DNA of 64,000 nt from Actinomycetospora corticicola (lineage in GTDB: Bacteria > Actinomycetota > Actinomycetes > Mycobacteriales > Pseudonocardiaceae): positions 3,782,001 to 3,846,000 of the forward strand of contig NZ_JACCBN010000001.1 of the NCBI RefSeq assembly GCF_013409505.1, written 5' to 3'. A program made the position numbers and the translations under genes. Under the pieces are notes generated by a model, which did no database searches, was not told the origin of the DNA, and was given only the letters and a program-made list of their open reading frames with translations. Positions 1-5,863 of the stretch are shown here, piece after piece (the first letter of the stretch is position 1; each line of letters starts with the position of its first letter).

Positions 1-160
1 TGTCGCCCAGCGAGTCACCGGAGGAGTTCTTCGCGGCGGCCTCGGCGGCGTTCGAGCAGCCCTTGGCGGCGTGGCCCGACTCGTGCGCCGAGGCGATGCC
101 GGCGAGCGAGGCAAGGCCGGTGCCGACGACGGCGGTGGCGATCAGGGTCTTGCGGAACAT
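1..160 (-). CDS. Small secreted C-x31-C family protein, member 1 (partial)
   Basis: Only the N-terminal 53 codons are in the window; the gene runs off the left edge. The start is the ATG at 158-160. The visible protein begins MFRKTLIATAVVGTGLASLA and has a Sec-type signal peptide ending around IASA-HES, followed by GCSNAAEAAAKNSSGDSLGD, which matches the first half of the conserved core in the neighbouring genes (first cysteine, then GDSLGD). It starts only 43 bp downstream of the stop of the next member (204..611), so the two could share a transcript. No known domain is recognised. Function unknown; a secreted, cell-surface role is inferred from the signal peptide. Confidence 0.8.
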   Translation of the reverse strand, partial: MFRKTLIATAVVGTGLASLAGIASAHESGHAAKGCSNAAEAAAKNSSGDSLGD

Positions 161-203
161 GGGTGTCTCCCGGGGAGCGTGAAGGGGCGGGCGGAACGAG
201 AGA

Positions 204-611
204 TCAGCCGAGGCCGCCGAGCAGGCCACCCAGGTCGAGGCCGCCGGCGCCACCGGGGGTCGCGGGCACCGTGGTGTCGGTGGTCTCGGTGTTGGTGTCG
301 GTCGAGGTGCGCGTGATGTCGGTGGTGTCGCCGTTGATGATCGTGCCGGCGGTCGCGACGTTGTTCTTCGACGCGATCTGGTTGCCGTTCAGGATGTCGC
401 AGAGGTTGCTGGCATCGAAGGCCTGGTCGCCGCCGGTCGTGTCGCCCAGCGAGTCACCGGAACCGTTCTCGCTCGCACCCGCGATCGAGTTGGAGCAGCC
501 CTTGGCGGAGTCGGAACCGTGGTGGTCCCACGCGAGCGCCGCACCGGACATCGAGCCGAGGCCGGCCCCGATGATGACGGTGGTGAGAACGGTCTTGCGC
601 AGCATCGACAT
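204..611 (-). CDS. Small secreted C-x31-C family protein, member 2
   Basis: 135 aa. ATG at 609-611 (MSMLRKTVL) was chosen because GGGGGA lies 7 nt upstream, the same spacing as in its paralogues; the open frame continues further upstream but without family similarity. Signal peptide about residues 1-28, ending GAALA before WDHHG. The core has Cys, 31 residues, Cys with the motifs SLGDTTGGDQ and LCDILNGN, then an Asn/Gly-rich stretch (GTIINGDT). The C-terminus is Thr-rich and ends in GGLDLGGLLGGLG, a glycine-leucine tail absent from most siblings. Unknown family. The short, secreted, Asn/Gly-rich, two-cysteine design recalls the chaplin idea of surface-assembling proteins, but I see no chaplin sequence match. 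Confidence 0.88.
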   Translation of the reverse strand: MSMLRKTVLTTVIIGAGLGSMSGAALAWDHHGSDSAKGCSNSIAGASENGSGDSLGDTTGGDQAFDASNLCDILNGNQIASKNNVATAGTIINGDTTDITRTSTDTNTETTDTTVPATPGGAGGLDLGGLLGGLG

Positions 612-718
612 GTGGTATTCCCCCGAATATCGTCGTCGGACGGTGTGCGCCGGTTCCATGCAGTGCATGACGGCCACGTCGCAATCAACGGACGGCCCAT
701 AGGAGGGTCACGGGGAAA

Positions 719-736
719 TCACGACGTTCCCCCGTT
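719..736 (-). promoter_or_regulatory. Conserved upstream element of member 2
   Basis: The 18-mer TCACGACGTTCCCCCGTT (plus-strand reading) lies 107 bp upstream of the start of member 2. An identical 18-mer lies 109 bp upstream of member 5 (2437-2454). In both cases the octamer GGTCACGG precedes it by five variable bases. Position and conservation suggest a shared promoter or operator; which sigma factor or regulator reads it is not known. Confidence 0.45.
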
Positions 737-828
737 CGTGACGCCCCGAGTTTCGGGGCCACACCATCGCAGCAATTCACGACACTATTTCGCGACACCG
801 TGACCTCGATAAACCCGAAAACGACGAC

Positions 829-865
829 GGGCCGGTGCCCACCCTCGCGGGATGGGCACCGGCCC
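829..865 (-). terminator. Terminator hairpin after member 3
   Basis: Perfect 13-bp inverted repeat: gggccggtgccca at 829-841 and tgggcaccggccc at 853-865, with an 11-nt loop. It lies 25 bp past the stop of the gene at 891..1238. There is no long T tract, as is usual in high-GC actinobacteria. Confidence 0.75.
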
Positions 866-890
866 GGTCGGACGCGGTGACGGCGTGGAA

Positions 891-1238
891 TCAGCCGGCG
901 GTCGTGGTGCGGGTGCTCGTGTCCGAGCTCGTGCGCGTGGTGGAGATGTCGGTCGTGTCGCCGTTGACGATCGTCCCGCCGGTGGCGGCGTTGTTGTCGC
1001 TCAGCACCTTGTTGCCGTTGAGGATGTCGCAGGTGTTCGACGCGGACAGGTCCTGCGAGCCCCCGGTGGTGTCCCCCAGGGTGCGGCCCGCACCGTTGCT
1101 GCTCTCGGCGGCGGCGGCGTTGGAGCAGGACTTTCCGGCCTCGCCGTGGCTGCCGTGCGCCATGGCGACACCGGCGGTGGAGGCGAGGCCGGCGCCCAGG
1201 ACGGCGGTGGCGAGAACGGTCTTGCGGAAGACGGACAT
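891..1238 (-). CDS. Small secreted C-x31-C family protein, member 3
   Basis: 115 aa. Starts MSVFRKTVLATAVLGAG at the ATG 1236-1238, with GGGGGA 8 nt upstream. Signal peptide ends near GVAMA; the mature protein begins HGSHGEAGKSC. Core: Cys, 31 residues, Cys, containing TLGDTTGGSQ and TCDILNGN, followed by NNAATGGTIVNGDT and a Ser/Thr-rich tail. It is very close to member 5 (1965..2327), which suggests recent duplication. It has its own strong downstream hairpin (829-865), so it is probably a separate transcription unit. Function unknown. Confidence 0.9.
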   Translation of the reverse strand: MSVFRKTVLATAVLGAGLASTAGVAMAHGSHGEAGKSCSNAAAAESSNGAGRTLGDTTGGSQDLSASNTCDILNGNKVLSDNNAATGGTIVNGDTTDISTTRTSSDTSTRTTTAG

Positions 1239-1398
1239 GAGTGGGATCCCCCGATGCATCGGTTCCTGCGGTCGAGGAGCCCAACGGATGCGGCACCGTT
1301 CTCGACGCGAATTCCCGGGAATGTTCGCCCGAACGGGAACGACGAAACGGCCGACAAACGCGTACGCGAATGCCGGCCGTGGGTCGTCGGAGCGGGGA

Positions 1399-1749
1399 TC
1401 AGTTGAAGGGGAAGCCCGGGCCGAAGAAGGAGTCGAACGTCGTCGTGCGGGTGACGGTGCGGGTGATGGTCGTCTGGTCCCCGTTGCGGATCGTGCCGCC
1501 GGCCGTCGCGGTGTTGTTCCGGCTGCCGATGACGTTGCCGTTCCCGTTGTGGCAGGAGTTCGACACGGAGATGTTCTGGGACCCGCCGGTGACGTCCCCG
1601 AGGGTGCGGCCCACGGAGGTCTTGGAGACCGCCTTGACGGAGTTGGAGCACGAGTTCGACGGCGCGGCGCTCGCGATCCCGGCGGTCGAGGTGATACCCA
1701 CGCCGATCACGGCGGCAGCGATGGCGGCGCGACCGATGACGTTCTTCAT
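1399..1749 (-). CDS. Small secreted C-x31-C family protein, member 4 (divergent)
   Basis: 116 aa. ATG at 1747-1749 (MKNVIGRAAIAAAVIG) with GGGGGAA 8 nt upstream; the frame is open further upstream but that part is unlike the family. Signal peptide ends IASA before APSNSC. It keeps the exact Cys-31-Cys spacing and TLGDVTGGSQ, but after the second Cys reads HNGNGN instead of DILNGN, and the Asn ladder reads RNNTATAGGTIRNGD. The tail ends in FDSFFGPGFPFN, an aromatic, Phe-rich end unique in the array. It also lacks the FRKT signal-peptide start seen in the others, so it is the most diverged short member. Function unknown. Confidence 0.87.
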   Translation of the reverse strand: MKNVIGRAAIAAAVIGVGITSTAGIASAAPSNSCSNSVKAVSKTSVGRTLGDVTGGSQNISVSNSCHNGNGNVIGSRNNTATAGGTIRNGDQTTITRTVTRTTTFDSFFGPGFPFN

Positions 1750-1875
1750 GACGTTTCCCCCTGGATTCTCACCGGCCGCGGGATGCATTCCGGTGTCAGC
1801 AGGGGAATCGGCGCCGGGCGGGCCGATGTCACCGATTCTGCGGCGTATCCGCCGAAAGGGTGACGACATGACGAA

Positions 1876-1946
1876 GGGCCGGACCCTCGCGCAGCTGGGG
1901 AGCCGGGCCCCGGGAATTCCCGGGGCCGTGCGCGTGGGTCCGGCCC
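1876..1946 (-). terminator. Nested hairpin after member 5
   Basis: Outer 11-bp arms gggccggaccc (1876-1886) and gggtccggccc (1936-1946) enclose a second perfect palindrome around gccccgggaattcccggggc. It lies just past the stop of member 5 (1965) and before member 4. Probably a terminator. Confidence 0.65.
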
Positions 1947-1964
1947 GTCGAGGTCGGGGGCGGA

Positions 1965-2327
1965 TCAGCCCAGGAGACCCGTGAGGTCGGTGATGATGGT
2001 GCTCTCCGAGGAGGAGGTGCGGGTGTCGTCGACCGTGGTGGTGTCGCCGTTGACGATCGTGCCACCGGTGGCGGCGTTGTTGCCCGAGAGGACCTCGTTG
2101 CCGTTGAGGATGTCGCAGGTGTTGCTCAGGTCGATGCCCTGGTCCCCACCGGTGGTGTCGCCCAGCGTGCGGTCCGCGCCGTTGCTGTTCTTGGCGGCGG
2201 CGGCGTTGGAGCAGCTCTTGCCGGCGGCCTCGCCGTGGCTGCCGTGCGCCATGGCGACGCCCGCCGTGGAGGCCAGGCCCGCGCCCAGGATGACGGTGGC
2301 GACGGCGGCCTTGCGGAACATCTGCAT
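1965..2327 (-). CDS. Small secreted C-x31-C family protein, member 5
   Basis: 120 aa. ATG 2325-2327 (MQMFRKAAVATVILGAG) with GGGGGA 7 nt upstream. Signal peptide ends GVAMA; mature start HGSHGEAAGKSC. Core Cys-31-Cys with TLGDTTGGDQ, TCDILNGN and NNAATGGTIVNGDT. The tail is acidic and Ser/Thr-rich and ends ITDLTGLLG, resembling the Leu/Gly end of member 2. Closest paralogue is member 3. The same 18-bp upstream element as in member 2 precedes it. Function unknown. Confidence 0.9.
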   Translation of the reverse strand: MQMFRKAAVATVILGAGLASTAGVAMAHGSHGEAAGKSCSNAAAAKNSNGADRTLGDTTGGDQGIDLSNTCDILNGNEVLSGNNAATGGTIVNGDTTTVDDTRTSSSESTIITDLTGLLG

Positions 2328-2436
2328 CTCGGATTCCCCCGAATCACGTGTTTCCCGGTCCGGCGGGAGCTGGTGCTCCGCGCCGTTCGTTCTCGGACCG
2401 CACAACGCGGGGGTGCGAATCGAGGTCACGGCTCCG

Positions 2437-2454
2437 TCACGACGTTCCCCCGTT
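2437..2454 (-). promoter_or_regulatory. Conserved upstream element of member 5
   Basis: Identical to the 18-mer at 719-736, again preceded by GGTCACGG five bases away, and 109 bp upstream of the member 5 start. The sequence just beyond it is unusually AT-rich for this genome (around 2465-2510), as expected near a promoter. Confidence 0.45.
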
Positions 2455-2604
2455 GGTGTTCGACGATTCCGCAAATCTGTTCGGCAATTGTGTTCGACAA
2501 TTGCTGGACACCTTGTTCGCCCGCTCGTGGGCCTGCGGGGCGGGCCTGTGGGGCGGCCGGGATGCATGAGGTGACGTCGGGGCGCGGCGCCGCTGGGCCG
2601 GTTC

Positions 2605-2884
2605 CGCGAGGTGTACGTGGCGCAGGCCTACGGGCGGGCTGAGCTGCCTGGTGTAGACCTCGCGGCGCAGCGCCAGGCGGAGCGGGCCGGGGCCACTCTC
2701 GCGACGCGGGAGCACCCGCCGTCACGACGACAGGTCGCCCGCGCGAGGTGCACGTGACGCAGGTTCCTGGGCCCGCCGGCATGCCTGGTGTAGCCCTCGC
2801 GGTGCGGCGCCGCCCGACCCGTTCCTCGAGATGCACGTGGGGCAGGGTCAGGGGCTGGCCGGGATGCCTGCCGTGACCCTCGCG
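2605..2884. repeat. Three degenerate copies of the 58-bp palindromic repeat
   Basis: The 628-bp gap 2328-2955 has no convincing gene. It holds three diverged copies of a roughly 60-bp unit at about 2605-2663, 2742-2801 and 2825-2884. Each opens with cgcgag or ctcgag, continues with ..gtgcacgtg..gcagg, and closes with ...gcctg....ctcgcg, so each unit is an imperfect inverted repeat. They are related to the cleaner five-copy array at 43719-44161. Confidence 0.6.
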
Positions 2885-2902
2885 TAGGCCCGTGAACGAC
2901 GA

Positions 2903-2936
2903 GACGGCCGGCCCGGAGAGCTCCGGACCGGCCGTC
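2903..2936 (-). terminator. Terminator hairpin after member 6
   Basis: Arms gacggccgg.ccgga and tccgg.ccggccgtc pair across 2903-2936 with a 4-nt loop and one internal mismatch, 20 bp past the stop of the gene at 2956..3414. Confidence 0.7.
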
Positions 2937-2955
2937 GTCGTGCGGAAGGACAGAC

Positions 2956-3414
2956 CTAGCCCTGGATGGGGGTCGAGGTCGTCCCGGCGGGCACCGCGGA
3001 GGTCGTGGCGGCCGGCGCAGCAGCAGCCGGAGCAGCCTGCGCGGGGGCGGCCTGGACCGTCTCGGTCGGCTCGGCGGTCTCGGGCTCCGACGACCCGATG
3101 TTCAGGCTGTTGTTGGAGCCGTTGCCGTTGAGGCTGTTGTTGAGCACGTCGCACAGGATGTTGCCGCCGAGCGCGGCCTGGCTGCCGGTGATGCCGCCGA
3201 TGAGCGTGGCCCCGCCGTTGTGGACGGACCCACCCTGGTTGCTCACGCAGTGGTTGTTCGTCGTGTTGTTGACGGTCTTCGAGTGGCTGCCGTGGTGATC
3301 GCCGTGGTGGTCACCGTGACCCGGGTCGTCACCGGCGAACGCGGCACCCGTCATCGAGCCGAGGCCGGCGCCGACGATCGCCGTCGTGAGGAGCGTCTTG
3401 CGGAACATGGACAT
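2956..3414 (-). CDS. Small secreted C-x31-C family protein, member 6 (subtype B)
   Basis: 152 aa. Starts MSMFRKTLLTTAIVGAG. Signal peptide ends AAFA before GDDPG; a His/Asp-rich segment follows (HGDHHGDHHGSHS, a possible metal-binding stretch). The core has VNNTTNN, then Cys, 31 residues, Cys, with QGGSVHNGG, GITGSQ, and LCDVLNNSLNGN running into an Asn ladder (SNNSLNIG). The Cys spacing equals that of subtype A although the sequence between differs. The C-terminal 45 residues are a Pro/Ala/Thr-rich tail unique to this member, perhaps a wall-spanning or disordered stalk. Function unknown. Confidence 0.88.
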   Translation of the reverse strand: MSMFRKTLLTTAIVGAGLGSMTGAAFAGDDPGHGDHHGDHHGSHSKTVNNTTNNHCVSNQGGSVHNGGATLIGGITGSQAALGGNILCDVLNNSLNGNGSNNSLNIGSSEPETAEPTETVQAAPAQAAPAAAAPAATTSAVPAGTTSTPIQG

Positions 3415-3461
3415 GCGGTGTCCTTCTGCTGATCGCGGGGGGTGTCCATCGCCCGGACGAC

Positions 3462-3495
3462 TGCGGGCCGGAACCGTGGTCGGTTCCGGCCCGCA
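3462..3495 (-). terminator. Terminator hairpin after member 7
   Basis: Perfect 14-bp stem: tgcgggccggaacc (3462-3475) and ggttccggcccgca (3482-3495), with a 6-nt loop. It lies about 100 bp past the stop of member 7 and 48 bp before the start of member 6, so it isolates the two genes. Confidence 0.75.
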
Positions 3496-3598
3496 CGTCG
3501 ACCGGAGATCGGTCAGGCCGTTCCCCGGCCCGGGCTCACGGCGATCGGGGGTCGCCGGAGTCTCGCGGGTCGGTCTGCGGGCCCGGGGTCAAGACCGA

Positions 3599-3934
3599 TC
3601 AGGGGATGATGCTGCCGAGGCCGGCGATGTTGATGCTGTTGTTCGACAGGTTGCCGTTCACGCTGTTGTTCAGCACGTCGCAGAGGACGTTGCCGCCGAT
3701 GGCGCCCTGGCTGCCGGTGATGAGGCCGAGCTGCTTCGAGCCGCCGTTGTCGACGGAGCCACCCTGGCTGTTCACGCAGGTGTTGTTCGTCGTGTTGTTC
3801 GTCGTCGACGAGTGGCTCTTGTGGTGGTGGCCGCTGTCGTGGCTGCAGTCGCTCGCGAAGGCCGCACCCGAGGTGGACGCGAGGCCCGCGCCGATGATGG
3901 CGGTGGTCAGGACGGTCTTACGGAAGGTGGACAC
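3599..3934 (-). CDS. Small secreted C-x31-C family protein, member 7 (subtype B)
   Basis: 111 aa from the GTG at 3932-3934 (VSTFRKTVLTTAIIGAG), with GGGGAG upstream. The open frame extends 28 codons further but that part resembles nothing in the family. Signal peptide ends AAFA before SDCSHDSGHHHKSHS, a His-rich segment with one extra Cys not found in the others. Core: TTNNTTNN, Cys, 31 residues, Cys with QGGSVDNGG, LITGSQ and LCDVLNNSVNGN, then LSNNSINI. It stops soon after (AGLGSIIP) and lacks the Pro/Ala tail of member 6. Function unknown. Confidence 0.87.
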   Translation of the reverse strand: MSTFRKTVLTTAIIGAGLASTSGAAFASDCSHDSGHHHKSHSSTTNNTTNNTCVNSQGGSVDNGGSKQLGLITGSQGAIGGNVLCDVLNNSVNGNLSNNSINIAGLGSIIP

Positions 3935-4257
3935 GCTGGAGTCACTCCCCTGGTCGACGGAACACGCGCGCGACCGGACGGATCGCACACCGTGCGTCAT
4001 GACGCGATCACGCGTCACGACCCGGTGACTTCAACGCCTCGATCGAGTGAAGGTCACGGGCATATTTCGGTCCGGGTGACGAGGAGAGACACGATCGTGT
4101 CCTGAGCAGGGAATCCGTGGCGGATGTTCACCCGCTCGGAGCAATGACACCGCCCATGGCGGCCCCACGACGACGGGCCGGCACCCGGGGAGCGAACTCC
4201 CTCGGGTGCCGGCCCGTGGATCGTGCGGGTCGGCCGCCTGGCGGCGGTCGGACGTGC
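3935..4257. other. Gap between members 7 and 8 with a dyad element
   Basis: No gene is seen in these 323 bp. Around 4021-4060 there is a dyad, cccggtgacttca ... tgaaggtcacggg, about 90-125 bp upstream of member 7 and a plausible regulatory site for it. The member 8 hairpin (4175-4215) is also here. Confidence 0.4.
4175..4215 (-). terminator. Terminator hairpin after member 8
   Basis: 13-bp stem gggccggcacccg (4175-4187) with cgggtgccggccc (4203-4215), 15-nt loop, about 40 bp past the member 8 stop. Confidence 0.75.
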
Positions 4258-4653
4258 TCAGCCCAGCGTCGTCGTCCGGGTCGAGTCGGAGGTGTTGGTG
4301 CTCGTCAGCGACCGGTTCACCGTGTCGCCGTTGACGATCGTGCCCAGCGGCAGCGCGATGTTGTTGTTCGAGAGGATCTCGTTGCCGGTGAGGATGTGGC
4401 ACAGGTTCGAGGCGGACAGGTCCTGGTCGCCCCCGGTGGTGTCGCCCAGCGAACGGCCGGAGCCGTTCTTCGACTGAGCCGCGACCTCGTTGCTGCAGCC
4501 ACCCTTGGCGGACTGGCTCGACGAGTGCTTGTCGTGGCTGCCGTGGTGCCCACCGTCGCCCGGGTCGTCCCCGGCGAACGCGGCACCCGTCATCGAGCCG
4601 AGGCCGGCGCCGATGATCGCCGTCGTCAGTACGGTCTTGCGGAACATCGACAC
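4258..4653 (-). CDS. Small secreted C-x31-C family protein, member 8
   Basis: 131 aa from the GTG at 4651-4653 (VSMFRKTVLTTAIIGAG), with GGGGGA 6 nt upstream; the next in-frame ATG two codons later is an alternative. Signal peptide and the first mature residues (AAFA-GDDPG, then HHGSHDKH) match subtype B member 6, but the core is subtype A: GGCSN, SLGDTTGGDQ, LCHILTGNEIL, GTIVNGDT, with Cys-31-Cys. It therefore looks like a bridge between subtypes, possibly a recombinant. It is the first gene of the array in the direction of transcription. Function unknown. Confidence 0.88.
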   Translation of the reverse strand: MSMFRKTVLTTAIIGAGLGSMTGAAFAGDDPGDGGHHGSHDKHSSSQSAKGGCSNEVAAQSKNGSGRSLGDTTGGDQDLSASNLCHILTGNEILSNNNIALPLGTIVNGDTVNRSLTSTNTSDSTRTTTLG

Positions 4654-4816
4654 GTTGATTCCCCCATGGAATTCGAGGTGTCCGCGGCCCGCCGGTCGCG
4701 GAGCCGCTCCATCACGCACCGACCAACGGCACGTTCGGATCGGAGGTCACGAGAACGGCGCCGACTTCATTCGTTCGTGCTGCCCGACAATTCCGCGACC
4801 CTTTTCCGAACACTCC

Positions 4817-5737
4817 TCAGTCCAGGCCGCGCACCAGTTCCACGACGACGGATCCGAGTTCGCCGCCCGCGTCCTCCTGCAGGAAGTGCCCGGCCCCGCG
4901 CAGGACGGGGTGGTCCGGACCCGTCGCGCCGGGGACGTGGGTCTGCAGCGCGGGCGCCATCGGTCCGGTGATCGGGTCGCCGTCGGAGAAGGCGACGAGG
5001 AAGGGCCGGGTGAACCGCCCGAGCGCCGCCCACGCCTCCCGGTTGGCGGCGGACTCCGGGTCGTCCGGGCGCGTGGGGACGAGCAGCGGCATCGCGCGCG
5101 GCCCGGCGGTGAAGGAGTCGTCGGGGAACGGCGCGTCGTATGCGGCCCGGGCGTCCGCGTCGAGTCCCCGCGCGCAGCCGGAGGCGACGAAGCGCCCGAC
5201 GTCGAGCGTCTCGGCGCGCTCCACGGCCCGGCGGAACGCCCACCACGGCGCGGGCATGTCCGCGTCGCCCGTCGGCAGCCCGGTGTTCGCGGCGACGACC
5301 GCCCGGAACCGCTCCGGCGCCGCGGCCACCAGCCGGAGGCCGATCAGCCCACCCCAGTCCTGGCCGACCAGCACGAGGTCGTCGAGGCCGAGCGCCTCGA
5401 ACACCGCCTCCTGCACCCACGCCACGTGCCGGGCGTAGGTGTGGTCGGCGACGGCTGCGGGCTTGTCGGACCGCCCGAAGCCCACGAGGTCGACGGCGAC
5501 CGCCGGGATGTCCGCGGCCACCAGCGTGTCGAGCACCGAGCGGTACAGGTACGACCAGGTCGGCTCGCCGTGCAGGAGCAGCACCGTGGGGCCGGGGCCC
5601 TCGGGCCCGACCCGGTAGGTGGCGACGCGGACCGGCACCGACCCGGCGTCGGGATCAGCGACCTCCACGTACCGGGGCACGAGGTCGAACCCCGCGAGAT
5701 CGGTGAAACGGTCGTCCGGCGTCCGCAGCAGGTCCAC
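4817..5737 (-). CDS. Haloalkane dehalogenase
   Basis: About 306 aa; alpha/beta hydrolase that would hydrolyse carbon-halogen bonds in haloalkanes to alcohol plus halide. N-terminus VDLLRTPDDRFTDLAGF is typical of the DhlA-type (HLD-I) family. Seen: oxyanion region HGEPTWSYLYR, nucleophile Asp in GQDWGG (about residue 127) followed by the halide-binding Trp, FSDGDPITG carrying the acid, and GAGHFLQED carrying the catalytic His. Start: GTG at 5735-5737 has AGGG 8 nt upstream; a GTG three codons earlier has no room for a ribosome site. Divergent from the gene at 5864. Real substrate unknown; the family is also common in non-degraders. Confidence 0.85.
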   Translation of the reverse strand: MDLLRTPDDRFTDLAGFDLVPRYVEVADPDAGSVPVRVATYRVGPEGPGPTVLLLHGEPTWSYLYRSVLDTLVAADIPAVAVDLVGFGRSDKPAAVADHTYARHVAWVQEAVFEALGLDDLVLVGQDWGGLIGLRLVAAAPERFRAVVAANTGLPTGDADMPAPWWAFRRAVERAETLDVGRFVASGCARGLDADARAAYDAPFPDDSFTAGPRAMPLLVPTRPDDPESAANREAWAALGRFTRPFLVAFSDGDPITGPMAPALQTHVPGATGPDHPVLRGAGHFLQEDAGGELGSVVVELVRGLD

Positions 5738-5863
5738 CGTCCGCACCCTGACAGAGGGGCCCGGTACAGGGAACCCGACGGCCCCGAACGGCCTGGTCAC
5801 GCCGTGGCCCCTAGGGTGACCGCCGCACGTGATCACCCCGCCAGGAGACACCGGAGGCCGCTC

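Noticed and set aside
163-4105. Long plus-strand open frames opposite the secreted-protein genes
   Set aside because: They are antisense shadows of high-GC genes; they lack ribosome sites and mirror the codon pattern of the minus-strand family.
1-4653. Chaplin or rodlin genes
   Set aside because: The general design is similar, but the chaplin-domain sequence and its cysteine spacing are absent, so the name is not supported.
4490-5863. Extending the duplicated-domain protein upstream to 4490
   Set aside because: That stretch is antisense to the dehalogenase and member 8; the GTG at 5864 has an ideal ribosome site.
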